8,554 nt of DNA from Actinomycetota bacterium (GCA_030839005.1 JAUZEM010000194.1:1-8554); one strand, 5' to 3'; shown: positions 1-6,800, counted from the first letter of the stretch. The notes: generated by a model not told the origin, from the letters alone. A program made the numbers and translations.

Positions 1-1528
1 CGCGCGCGCCGACCACGTCGCGAAATGCCGACAGTTCGTTCGCGGCGTTCTGGTACTCCTCCGCGACCACGGGAATGGGCGCGGGCACTGTCGGAACCAG
101 CCGGCGTTGGACGGCAGTCCCGAGCGCCTGTTCGTTCGAGATCGTCGCGAGCAGGTCGTCGAGCGTCGCCGGCTGGATCAGCGGGAGTGAGCGCAAGGCC
201 GCGACGACTGTCGCCATCGTGTTGAGGTCCGGAGTCCAGCGCGCGGGCGGTGCGATCACGATCCCGCGTGGGATCGACGGTGTTTCGTACGCGACTTCGG
301 CCAGTGCGGCGATGACGCGTTCGGCCCGCAACGCGCTCGAATCGGACCCGTTGAACAGATCCTCGACGAACGGCGCCGTCGCGACTGCGCGCGAGGCGGC
401 CCCGGTAGTTTCGAGGACGAACGCCTGCGAGGGTGTGAACGGATGGTGGACCGGGATGAGCGCCTCGTCACGCACCGCCACCCGGTCGATCAGCATTTGC
501 CGGAGCGCGTTGACGGCCGTGTCGCTCGTCGGCGCGGGATCGATGAACGCGGATTGCACCGAGGTCGGGGGACTCGCGCCGAGGGCCGAGCGCAGAGCCT
601 TCGTTCCCGCCGCGTACTCGCCGGTCAGGTACCCCCCGAGGCCGGCGGCCTCGAGCGCCGTCGCGTCGATCGGCACGTAGGTGATCGGGAGCATCTGGGT
701 AGTGGACCGCAGGGCGGCGGTACGCACGCGTGCGAACGACGCGGCGATCGCGGGATTGCGGCGTCCGAGGCGCTTCCACGCCTCGGCGGTCTCCGGGCCG
801 ATCGCGAGCGACACGCGGAGTCCCGAGGCGCGGGCGAGGAGCGTCGCGATCCGATCGAGCCGGCCTCCCGGTTTCATCTCCGCGACCACGTTCGGATCGT
901 CCGTACCGTCGGGGAGTGTGATCGGATCGGAAAGGGCTTGCCATACGAACGACACCGAGAGCTTCTCTTCGATCGGCTTCGCGGCGCGGGCGTCGACGGC
1001 GACGAGCCAGGTCACGAACGATCCGGACGCCACGCCCGTGTTCACCAGCTGTACTTCGACGGGATAGACGCCCGGACGATTGATGACGATCGTCGGGCGT
1101 ATCCCCGAACCGGGAAGGCCGAACTCGATCGAGACGTCGCGGTGCTCATCGGGATGGAGTGACGCGACGCTGATCTGGTTCGGCACGTAGAGGGTGCCTC
1201 CGAGGTTCCGGTTCGCGATCACCTCGTCGAATCCGCTGCGCGACGTCGTTGATTGATGGATGCGGATCGCGATCGCCGCACCGGGGGTGGCCGCGAGCGC
1301 CGGATCGTCGATGTGCAACTTCATCGTGAACGTCTGCCGGAGGGGGACCCAAGTGGTCTGGCTGACGAGGCTCAGGCCGACCGGCAGGCGCGGCGCGCTC
1401 GGTACCGACGTGGTGCTCTCCTGCGCCGACGTTCCGGGCGCGCGCGTGAAGACCGACGCACCGAAGACGGCGGCGGTCGCGACCAGGACGAGTCCGATGC
1501 GCCGCGCGAGGAGCATGCGATGCCTCAT
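1..1528 (-). CDS. Secreted DUF6049-like protein, C-terminus beyond the window
   Basis: The frame is open from an ATG at 1528 to the left edge, giving 509 codons without a stop; I translated it by hand across the window. The N-terminus is a signal peptide: basic MRHRMLLARR, a hydrophobic stretch at about residues 11-27, and a likely cleavage near residue 35 (TSAQ). Residues 48-180 look like a beta-rich domain (GVYPVEVQL at 153-161). Residues 190-460 look like an alternating alpha/beta domain, with PITYVPIDATALEAAGL at 281-297. This layout resembles DUF6049 proteins such as Rv3909, usually found beside murJ; those have a C-terminal membrane segment, which would lie outside the window. Function is unknown; it should act outside the cytoplasmic membrane. 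The start codon overlaps the GNAT stop as ATGA, so translation is probably coupled. A second in-frame ATG at 1516 is a possible start. Family assignment is from memory of the pattern, not a search. Confidence 0.75.
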   Translation of the reverse strand, partial: MRHRMLLARRIGLVLVATAAVFGASVFTRAPGTSAQESTTSVPSAPRLPVGLSLVSQTTWVPLRQTFTMKLHIDDPALAATPGAAIAIRIHQSTTSRSGFDEVIANRNLGGTLYVPNQISVASLHPDEHRDVSIEFGLPGSGIRPTIVINRPGVYPVEVQLVNTGVASGSFVTWLVAVDARAAKPIEEKLSVSFVWQALSDPITLPDGTDDPNVVAEMKPGGRLDRIATLLARASGLRVSLAIGPETAEAWKRLGRRNPAIAASFARVRTAALRSTTQMLPITYVPIDATALEAAGLGGYLTGEYAAGTKALRSALGASPPTSVQSAFIDPAPTSDTAVNALRQMLIDRVAVRDEALIPVHHPFTPSQAFVLETTGAASRAVATAPFVEDLFNGSDSSALRAERVIAALAEVAYETPSIPRGIVIAPPARWTPDLNTMATVVAALRSLPLIQPATLDDLLATISNEQALGTAVQRRLVPTVPAPIPVVAEEYQNAANELSAFRDVVGAR

Positions 1529-2226
1529 AGCTCGCGACCCAAAACGTGGAGGCCCACGGGCAGTCGTCGGAACCCGGCCTTCAGGTACAGCGCGAGCGCT
1601 CGATCGTTGTCCTCTTGGGTGTTGACGTACACACGCTTTGCGCCGCGCGATCGAAGCCGGCGCAAGCCGTCGGTCAGCAACGCGTGGCCGAGGCCGCGCC
1701 GTTGGACTTCCGGTGCGACCGCCAGCCGTTGCACGTAGCCGGCGCTCCCCGCACGACCGAACAGCCCGTACCCGCGAGGGTCGTGCGGCGCGGGAGCTAC
1801 GCGGAGGTGCGAGCGGCGAGTCGCTCGTACCGCTTCGCGCAGGCCGAGTGCGTCGAAACGCCAGAACTCGTCGAACGCGGCGGCGTCCGCCGCGAGGAGG
1901 GCGTCGCGATCGGTTCGAGTCGCCCGCCGCGTTCGTCCGCTCTGCGAAGGGAGGTTCGCGAGGTCGTGGGCGAGGAGGTGCAAGCGACCTTTCACCGCGA
2001 AGCCGTTGTCGACGAGCGGCAGGCTCGTGTCCGGTCCGAGGGCGTTCGTGACGACCTCGCGATAGCCCGCTTCCTGCAATTGCTCGAGCAGCCGGCGCAG
2101 TACGCGGGGCGACGGCGCGTCAGGACCGTGCAACGCCAGTGAGGCGATGTCGGTGCGGCCATGCCACGCCGCGACCCGGGCGACGCCCCCACGAAATCGG
2201 TACGACTGCGCCCGGTGCGCCTTCAC
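1525..2226 (-). CDS. GNAT family N-acetyltransferase with an extra N-terminal half-domain
   Basis: This is a 233-residue protein if translation begins at the GTG at 2226; an in-frame GTG at 2268 would add 14 residues. The C-terminal half is a standard acetyl-CoA-dependent GNAT fold. It has QRLAVAPEVQRRGLG at residues 166-180, carrying the Q-R-R-G-L-G acetyl-CoA pyrophosphate loop, then VNTQEDNDRALALYLKAGF at 201-219. The first ~90 residues (LRRLLEQLQEAGYREVVTN, LVDNGFAVKGRLHLL) read like the C-terminal half of a second, degenerate GNAT domain without the CoA loop. The start at 2226 is preferred because a TACGCT -10 box lies 8 nt upstream and no Shine-Dalgarno is visible, which fits a leaderless mRNA. 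The stop overlaps the DUF6049-like start, so the two form an operon. A RimI-like protein acetyltransferase is possible, but the substrate cannot be told from sequence. Confidence 0.88.
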   Translation of the reverse strand: MKAHRAQSYRFRGGVARVAAWHGRTDIASLALHGPDAPSPRVLRRLLEQLQEAGYREVVTNALGPDTSLPLVDNGFAVKGRLHLLAHDLANLPSQSGRTRRATRTDRDALLAADAAAFDEFWRFDALGLREAVRATRRSHLRVAPAPHDPRGYGLFGRAGSAGYVQRLAVAPEVQRRGLGHALLTDGLRRLRSRGAKRVYVNTQEDNDRALALYLKAGFRRLPVGLHVLGREL

Positions 2227-2234
2227 CGGCGGCG

Positions 2235-2267
2235 AGCGTAGCGACGGACCGTGCCTAGGGCTGTCCA
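2235..2267 (-). promoter_or_regulatory. Candidate promoter of the GNAT/DUF6049-like operon
   Basis: On the minus strand TACGCT (2240-2235) fits the TAnnnT -10 consensus and ends 8 nt before the GTG at 2226, so transcription could begin at the start codon. TGGACA (2267-2262) matches five of six bases of TTGACA, but the spacer is 21 nt, longer than the usual 16-19, so the -35 is doubtful. No ribosome binding site is visible. Confidence 0.4.
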
Positions 2268-2281
2268 CTGCGACGGTTCGT

Positions 2282-2287
2282 TAGCCT
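2282..2287 (+). promoter_or_regulatory. Candidate -10 box of the deacetylase gene
   Basis: TAGCCT fits TAnnnT and ends 6 nt before the GTG at 2294, the spacing expected if the transcript starts at the GTG (leaderless). No convincing -35 is seen, and no Shine-Dalgarno precedes the GTG. Together with the box at 2235-2240 it makes a compact divergent promoter region of 67 bp between the two GTG codons. Confidence 0.38.
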
Positions 2288-2293
2288 CGCCGC

Positions 2294-3310
2294 GTGCTCT
2301 TGGTCGCGACCGATGCCCGCTTCGAGGCGCACGACGCCGGCCGCAGCCATCCGGAGCGCCCGGCGCGCGTGCGGGCGGTGCTCGCCGGGCTCGACGCGGG
2401 CTCGCCCCCCGACGCCCGGCACCGGCTCGAGCCTCGGCCGGCGACCCGGGCCGAGCTGGAGCGCGTGCACTCCGCCGCGTATCTCGATTACCTCGAGCGA
2501 TTCTGTCTCGAAGGTGGCGGGCACCTGGATGCGGACACGGGGGCGTCGGCCGCGTCGTGGGATGCCGCTCTCCTCGCGGCCGGCAGCGGTCTCGAGGCGT
2601 CGGACGCGCTCGAACGCGGCGACGGCGACTTCGCGTTCTGTGCGGTACGACCGCCCGGGCACCACGCCGTCGCGGAGCGCGCGATGGGCTTCTGTCTGCT
2701 GAACAACGTCGCCGTGACCGCGGCCGCATTGCGCGATCGCGGCGAGCGCGTGCTCATCGTCGATTGGGACGCGCACCACGGCAACGGCACCCAGGACATC
2801 TTCTACGGCGACGGCGCCGTCATGTACGTGTCGATGCACGAGTGGCCGTTGTATCCGGGCACGGGTCGCCTCACCGACGCCGGTACCGGCGCGGGCGCCG
2901 GTACCACGGTGAACTTCCCTCTTCCGGCGGGCGCCACGGGCGACGTGTACCTCGATGCGATCGACAACGTCGTCGAGCCGCTCGCCGAGCGCTTCGCGCC
3001 CACCTGGGTGCTCGTGTCGGCCGGGTACGACGCACACCGGGCCGATCCGCTGACCGGCCTCGGGCTCTCGGCCGGCGACTACGTCGACCTCACTGCCCGG
3101 ATCATGGCGCTCGCGCCGCCCCGGCGGCTCGTGCTGTTTCTCGAGGGCGGCTACGACCTCGATGCGCTGCGGGTCTCGACCGCCGCGACCGTCTCCACCC
3201 TGCTCGGCCGCCCGGAGCGGCTCGAGCCCGCGACGGCGAACGGCCCCGGCCGGCGCGTTGTGGATGCGGCGCGTGATCTCCACGCCGGCGAGCCGAAAGC
3301 CGCGAGCTGA
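2294..3310 (+). CDS. Class II histone-deacetylase-fold hydrolase (AcuC / acetylpolyamine amidohydrolase type)
   Basis: This 338-residue cytoplasmic zinc hydrolase carries the full set of HDAC landmarks: HPERPARV at 19-26; RPPGHHA at 119-125 with the His123-His124 dyad; GFCLLNNVAV at 132-141; DWDAHHGNG at 157-165, where Asp159 and His161 should bind zinc and Asp157 join the charge relay; GYDAH at 244-248 with Asp246 as third zinc ligand; and EGGYD at 284-288 with catalytic Tyr287. All expected catalytic residues are present, so it should be active in removing acetyl or acyl groups from lysines or from small amines. Bacterial homologues include AcuC, which deacetylates acetyl-CoA synthetase, and polyamine or acetoin-linked hydrolases; the substrate cannot be chosen here. 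The length is typical for the bacterial family. It is transcribed divergently from a GNAT acetyltransferase, which makes a functional pairing conceivable. The GTG start lies 6 nt after a -10-like box. Confidence 0.95.
   Translation: MLLVATDARFEAHDAGRSHPERPARVRAVLAGLDAGSPPDARHRLEPRPATRAELERVHSAAYLDYLERFCLEGGGHLDADTGASAASWDAALLAAGSGLEASDALERGDGDFAFCAVRPPGHHAVAERAMGFCLLNNVAVTAAALRDRGERVLIVDWDAHHGNGTQDIFYGDGAVMYVSMHEWPLYPGTGRLTDAGTGAGAGTTVNFPLPAGATGDVYLDAIDNVVEPLAERFAPTWVLVSAGYDAHRADPLTGLGLSAGDYVDLTARIMALAPPRRLVLFLEGGYDLDALRVSTAATVSTLLGRPERLEPATANGPGRRVVDAARDLHAGEPKAAS
2882..2905. repeat. 11-bp perfect inverted repeat inside the deacetylase gene
   Basis: GGTACCGGCGC at 2882-2892 is followed after two G bases by its exact reverse complement at 2895-2905. 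It encodes the glycine/alanine-rich loop around residues 197-204 that precedes TVNFPLPAG, a loop common in this family. It may be only a product of GC-rich glycine and alanine codons. Confidence 0.6.
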
Positions 3311-3328
3311 TCGTCGGATCGAGCTCCC

Positions 3329-3348
3329 GCCTGACCGCCGGGTGAGGC
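3329..3348 (+). terminator. Weak stem-loop after the deacetylase gene
   Basis: GCCTGAC (3329-3335) can pair with GTGAGGC (3342-3348) around a 6-nt loop, with one mismatch, starting 18 nt after the stop codon. The following bases include a short ATTT but no proper T-run, so this is at best a poor intrinsic terminator. Read-through into the ATPase gene is quite possible. Confidence 0.25.
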
Positions 3349-3352
3349 CGGA

Positions 3353-3379
3353 CATTTCTCCTGCGTGTCGCATTTCTCC
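3353..3379 (+). repeat. Tandem 9-bp direct repeat in the pilT leader
   Basis: CATTTCTCC occurs at 3353-3361 and again at 3371-3379, 18 bp apart start to start. It lies in the 186-bp gap before the PilT-like gene. The arrangement could be a double protein-binding site, but two copies of 9 bp are thin evidence. No known operator was recognised. Confidence 0.45.
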
Positions 3380-3478
3380 GTCGACTCTCCTCCAGAGGCG
3401 GCCTGGTCGTGCCGATCGAAAACGGGAAGGCCGAGGCCGCGATGCCGCACGCCGCACGGGAGACGGAGTCCACGGCCC

Positions 3479-3485
3479 GAAAGGA
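3479..3485 (+). promoter_or_regulatory. Probable ribosome binding site of the PilT-like gene
   Basis: GAAAGGA is the only Shine-Dalgarno-like stretch near the start. It abuts and overlaps the ATG at 3485, which is too close to serve that codon, but lies 11 nt before the in-frame GTG at 3497. This favours the GTG, although the spacing is slightly long. Confidence 0.45.
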
Positions 3486-3496
3486 TGGTCACCCCA

Positions 3497-4597
3497 GTGT
3501 TGGATCTCGATCAGCTGCTTCGCCACGCCGTAGAGCGGGGCGCGTCGGACGTGCACATCAAGGTCGGTTCGCCGCCGTTCATCCGTGTCGACGGCCGGCT
3601 CGATCGGACCGATCTCGCCGCGGTGTCGCCCGTGGAAACCGAGCGGATCGCGTTCGCGATCATGCCGAAGCAGCGGGCCGAGGAGTTCATTGCCAGTTCC
3701 GAGGCCGACTTCGCGTACTCCGTATCGGGCCTCGGTCGCTTCCGCGTCAACGTGATGCGCCAGCGCGGCTCGGTCGGCCTCGTGTTGCGGCGCGTCCAGA
3801 GCGACATCCCGACATTCGAGGCGCTCGGGTTGCCGCCCGTCGTCCGCAAGCTCACCGATCACCAACGCGGCCTCGTGCTCGTCACCGGACCCACCGGCTC
3901 GGGAAAGACGACGACGCTCGGCTCGATGATCGACTTCATCAACGACAACTACAACCGGCACATCGTGACGATCGAGGACCCGATCGAGATCCTCCACGCC
4001 GACAAGAGCTCGATCGTGAACCAGCGCGAGGTCGGGACCGACACGGCCGACTTCCACTCCGCGCTGAAGCGCGTGCTCCGTCAGGACCCGGACGTCATCC
4101 TCGTGGGTGAGGTTCGTGACGTCGAGACGGTGAAGACCGCACTCACCGCGGCCGAGACCGGACACCTCGTGTTCTCGACGTTGCACACCATCAGCGCGAC
4201 CGATTCGATCAACCGGATCATCGACTTCTTCGCGCCGCACGAGCAGCGGCAGGTGCGCATGTCGCTCGCCGGGTCGCTGCGCGGCATCGTGAGCCAGCGC
4301 CTCGTCGAGAAGCGCACCGGCGGCCGCGCGCCGGCGGTCGAAGTGCTGGTGTCGACGGGCCGCATATTCGACAAGATCGTGAACCCCGACGAGACGCACG
4401 AGATCGAGAGCATCATCGCCGAGGGCGAGTACTACGGCATGCAGACGTTCGACCAGAGCCTGCTCGGTTTGTACAAGCAGGGAATCATCGACCTGCGGGA
4501 GGCGATCGCCGCCTCGACCACCCCCCACGACCTGCGCCTGATGATCGAGCAGTACACGATGGAGGTCGCGGCCGAAGAGGTCGCTGCAGGCCAGTAA
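3497..4597 (+). CDS. pilT: PilT/PilU-family type IV pilus retraction ATPase-like protein
   Basis: From GTG 3497 the protein has 366 residues, close to the usual PilT length; an ATG at 3485 would add four. The start is placed where homologues begin (LDLDQLLRHAVERGASDVHIKVG). The N-terminal PAS-like domain runs to about residue 110 and the RecA-like core follows. Walker A is GPTGSGKT at 131-138 (Lys137), the Asp box is TIEDP at 158-162, Walker B is DVILVGEVRD at 199-208 with catalytic Glu205, and the His box spans 222-231 (His223, His230). The family should form cytoplasmic hexamers that pull pilins back into the membrane. The PilT hallmark AIRNLIRE is not seen; RIFDKIVNP occupies about 289-297, and the C-terminus (GMQTFDQSLLGLYKQG, 314-329) is PilU-like. 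No pilin, PilB, PilC or other pilus gene lies in the window. The stop is 20 nt before cca, so the two are probably co-transcribed. Confidence 0.93.
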   Translation: MLDLDQLLRHAVERGASDVHIKVGSPPFIRVDGRLDRTDLAAVSPVETERIAFAIMPKQRAEEFIASSEADFAYSVSGLGRFRVNVMRQRGSVGLVLRRVQSDIPTFEALGLPPVVRKLTDHQRGLVLVTGPTGSGKTTTLGSMIDFINDNYNRHIVTIEDPIEILHADKSSIVNQREVGTDTADFHSALKRVLRQDPDVILVGEVRDVETVKTALTAAETGHLVFSTLHTISATDSINRIIDFFAPHEQRQVRMSLAGSLRGIVSQRLVEKRTGGRAPAVEVLVSTGRIFDKIVNPDETHEIESIIAEGEYYGMQTFDQSLLGLYKQGIIDLREAIAASTTPHDLRLMIEQYTMEVAAEEVAAGQ

Positions 4598-4601
4598 TTT
4601 C

Positions 4602-4614
4602 GGCGCGCTGCGCC
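4602..4614 (+). other. Short hairpin in the pilT-cca gap
   Basis: GGCGC (4602-4606) pairs perfectly with GCGCC (4610-4614) around a 3-nt loop and ends 3 nt before the cca ATG. It has no T-run, so it is not a terminator. It could hide or expose the cca start, which also lacks a Shine-Dalgarno, but it may be chance in GC-rich sequence. Confidence 0.3.
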
Positions 4615-4617
4615 ACA

Positions 4618-6072
4618 ATGGCGGCTGTGGCCGCAGTTCCTGCCCGTCTCGAACGGTTCTTCGTGTCGGATTCACCGACGCAGCAACTCGCGGCGCGCCT
4701 GCGATCCGCCGGCCACCGGGCGTATCTCGTCGGCGGCAGCGTGCGCGACGCGATGCTCGATCGTGACATCGTCGACGTCGACATCGCCACCGACGCGCGT
4801 CCCGACACGATCGAATCTGTGGTGCGTCCCTGGGCCGACGCCGTCTGGCTGCAAGGTCAGCGCTTCGGCACCGTCGGTTGCGAAAAAGGCGGCGAGCGAT
4901 TCGAGATCACGACCTTCCGGGCCGACGTGTACCGCCCGGAGAGCCGGAAGCCGGAGGTCACGTACTCCGACGACGTCGAGACCGACCTCTCGCGGCGCGA
5001 TTTCACGATAAACGCGATGGCGATCGCGCTCGACGACCTCCCAGGCGCAGGTCCCCGGATCATCGATCCCTTCGATGGTCTCTCCGATCTCGCCGCGTTT
5101 CGGTTGCGGACACCGCTCGCGCCCGAGGTCTCGTTCGAGGACGACCCGTTGCGGATGTTGCGAGCCGCGCGCTTCACGGCGACGCTGGGCTTCGAGCCGG
5201 ACGTCGGGCTCGTCCGCGCGATCGAGCAGATGCACGAGCGGCTGAAGATCGTGAGCGCCGAGCGCGTGCGCGACGAGCTCTCGAAGATGCTCGGGGCCGA
5301 CGATCCCTCGCCCGGACTGTGGCTGAGCGCGCGGACGGGTCTGTCGGACGAGTTCCTGCCGGAGCTGAACGCGATGCGGCTCGAGCAGGACCCGATCCAC
5401 CGGCACAAGGATGTGCTCGCGCACACGATCGCGGTCGTCGCGAAGACCTCGCCGCGACTGCGGATCCGGCTCGCCGCGCTGTTGCACGACGTCGGTAAGC
5501 CGCGCACACGCGGCTACGGCCCGCAGGGCGTGACGTTTCATCATCACGAGGTCGTCGGCGCGCGGATGGCCCGCGAACGGATGCTCGAGCTGCGCTACCC
5601 GAACGAACTCGTCAACGACGTCACCAGGCTCGTCGAGCTGCACCTCCGCTTCCACACGTATCGCATGGGCTGGACCGACAGCGCCGTCCGTCGCTACGTA
5701 CGCGACGCCGGTCCCTTGCTCGACGACTTGAACGAGCTCACCCGTTGCGACTGCACGACGCGCGACACCCGCAAGGCCGAGGCGCTCGGGCGTCGGATGG
5801 ACGAGCTCGTCGCGCGCATCGCCGAGCTGCGTGAACGCGAAGAGCTCGCGAAGATCCGGCCCGCGCTCGACGGTAACCAGGTGATGCGTTTCCTCGGCGT
5901 CCCGCCGGGCCCGGTCATCGGAGAGGCGCTCGATTTCCTGCTCGAGCTCCGTCTCGAAGAGGGTCCGATGACCGAGGACGAGGCCTCGGCGCGGTTGGCC
6001 GCGTGGGCGCGCGGGCGTGGCCTCGATCCATCCCGCGCGGGCCGCGCCGAACGTCCGGGCCGGACGGCCTAG
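4618..6072 (+). CDS. cca: CCA tRNA nucleotidyltransferase with HD domain
   Basis: This 484-residue class II nucleotidyltransferase builds or repairs the CCA end of tRNAs from CTP and ATP. The head domain has LVGGSVRD at 37-44 and the metal-binding pair Asp53/Asp55 in DIVDVDIAT. RRDFTINAMAI (126-136) and DPFDGLSDL (150-158) follow. The neck has DPLRMLRAARF at 176-186 and ERVRDE at 215-220, the family's E-R-x-x-x-E motif. An HD domain begins at LLHDVGKPRTRG (288-299), with histidines at 308-310. This layout matches the actinobacterial protein often labelled PcnA (for example Rv3907c); CCA addition rather than poly(A) synthesis is assumed from family knowledge. The ATG at 4618 lacks a Shine-Dalgarno; the GTG at 4627 is an alternative start and lies 7 nt after a weak -10-like CACAAT. 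The TAG stop overlaps the stop of the converging methyltransferase gene. Confidence 0.97.
   Translation: MAAVAAVPARLERFFVSDSPTQQLAARLRSAGHRAYLVGGSVRDAMLDRDIVDVDIATDARPDTIESVVRPWADAVWLQGQRFGTVGCEKGGERFEITTFRADVYRPESRKPEVTYSDDVETDLSRRDFTINAMAIALDDLPGAGPRIIDPFDGLSDLAAFRLRTPLAPEVSFEDDPLRMLRAARFTATLGFEPDVGLVRAIEQMHERLKIVSAERVRDELSKMLGADDPSPGLWLSARTGLSDEFLPELNAMRLEQDPIHRHKDVLAHTIAVVAKTSPRLRIRLAALLHDVGKPRTRGYGPQGVTFHHHEVVGARMARERMLELRYPNELVNDVTRLVELHLRFHTYRMGWTDSAVRRYVRDAGPLLDDLNELTRCDCTTRDTRKAEALGRRMDELVARIAELREREELAKIRPALDGNQVMRFLGVPPGPVIGEALDFLLELRLEEGPMTEDEASARLAAWARGRGLDPSRAGRAERPGRTA
6069..6072. other. CTAG palindrome giving the stop codons of two convergent genes
   Basis: The bases at 6070-6072 are the TAG of cca on the plus strand, and 6071-6069 are the TAG of the methyltransferase on the minus strand. 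The two coding regions therefore overlap by 4 bp tail to tail, and no intergenic terminator can exist here. Each transcript must end inside, or run antisense through, the other gene. Confidence 0.9.
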
Positions 6073-6800
6073 ACGCCTTCTTTGCGCGCGCGCCATACGA
6101 CGACGCGCGGGAGGTCCGGCCCGGGATCGCCGGAGCCGGCCGGCTCGGGTTCGAGCAGCAGCTCGACGCGGTAGCCGGCGCGGTGGAGCGAGGCGAAGAC
6201 CTCGGCCATCGTGCGCGCCCAGATCTGAATGCGTTCGCCGTCGTGGGTGACGTCGACCGGCTGGTTGTCGAAGTACGAGCGCCGGACCTCGAGTGCGCCC
6301 AAGGGGAGCGCACCCGGCGCCTCGCCTTCCCGCCCGACCGCGAGCGCCATCGGGTGGTCGTGGGAGAACACGAAGGCCGCGCCGGGGCGGAGCACACGGT
6401 GCACCTGGCGCAGGACGCGGTCGATGTCCTCGACCTCTCCGATGACGCCCGTAGCCAAGGCGAGGTCGATGGAGTCGGCGCGCAGGAAGGCGAGGTCGGC
6501 GACGTCGCACTCGTGCCACTCGACGCGTACCTCGGTCGCGGCCGCGAGCTTGCGGGCGCGCGCCAGCTGGGCGACCGATCGGTCGAGCGCGATGACGTGC
6601 GCACCCTGGCGGGCGAGCGCGATCGCGTTCGCGCCGGCGCCGGTTCCGAGATCGAGAACGCGCTTGTCGGCGACATCGCCGAACAGGCGCAGGTCGGCCT
6701 CGGTGGGCCCGCCGGGCGCGTACACGACCGTGTCGGGGATCACGTCGACGTCGACGGTCCGGTCCCGCCCAGCGATCCGATCCCACACTTCGGTGTTCAC
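6069..6800 (-). CDS. Class I SAM-dependent methyltransferase, substrate unknown
   Basis: The product is 243 residues from a GTG at 6800. Motif I is RVLDLGTGAGANAIAL at 47-62, the SAM-binding glycine loop; Asp73 ends strand 2 (VIALD) and should bind the ribose hydroxyls; CDVADL at 98-103 is motif III; VHRVLRPGAAFVFSHDHP at 133-150 is the usual strand 5 region, with an uncommon HDHP end. It is a soluble Rossmann-fold enzyme of the methyltransferase 11/25 type. There is no membrane segment and no clear substrate domain; the C-terminal half includes RSYFDNQPVDV at 174-184. It lies 82 nt after ino1 on the same strand and is probably in the same transcript. AAGG about 10 nt before the GTG is a weak ribosome binding site. 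The TAG stop sits inside the CTAG shared with cca. A link to inositol or mycothiol metabolism is only guilt by position. Confidence 0.9.
   Translation of the reverse strand: MNTEVWDRIAGRDRTVDVDVIPDTVVYAPGGPTEADLRLFGDVADKRVLDLGTGAGANAIALARQGAHVIALDRSVAQLARARKLAAATEVRVEWHECDVADLAFLRADSIDLALATGVIGEVEDIDRVLRQVHRVLRPGAAFVFSHDHPMALAVGREGEAPGALPLGALEVRRSYFDNQPVDVTHDGERIQIWARTMAEVFASLHRAGYRVELLLEPEPAGSGDPGPDLPRVVVWRARKEGV

Noticed and set aside
75..1162. Plus-strand open frames opposite the left-edge gene
   Set aside because: The minus-strand frame is open for 509 codons with a signal peptide and protein-like composition. The plus-strand products lack both.
2227..2268. The longer GNAT start at GTG 2268
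   Set aside because: The 14 added residues look non-conserved, and the -10-like box at 2235-2240 would then lie inside the coding region.
3395..3490. A c-di-GMP or other riboswitch before the PilT-like gene
   Set aside because: I compared it from memory with the c-di-GMP-I and fluoride consensus patterns and found none of the conserved blocks. An Rfam search would settle it.
3365..3496. Extending the PilT-like protein upstream to a start at 3365
   Set aside because: The extra residues are Arg/Pro-rich and have no counterpart in the family. The GTG at 3497 matches the usual N-terminus.
2255..4675. An 806-codon open frame on the minus strand across the deacetylase and ATPase genes
   Set aside because: It is antisense to two proteins with complete family motifs. 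Its translation is Arg/Asp/His-rich and low in complexity, as expected for the complement of GC-rich codons.
4672..6786. A 704-codon open frame on the minus strand opposite cca and overlapping the methyltransferase gene
   Set aside because: It runs through two convincingly identified genes in other frames and has an Arg-rich composition with no recognisable domain.
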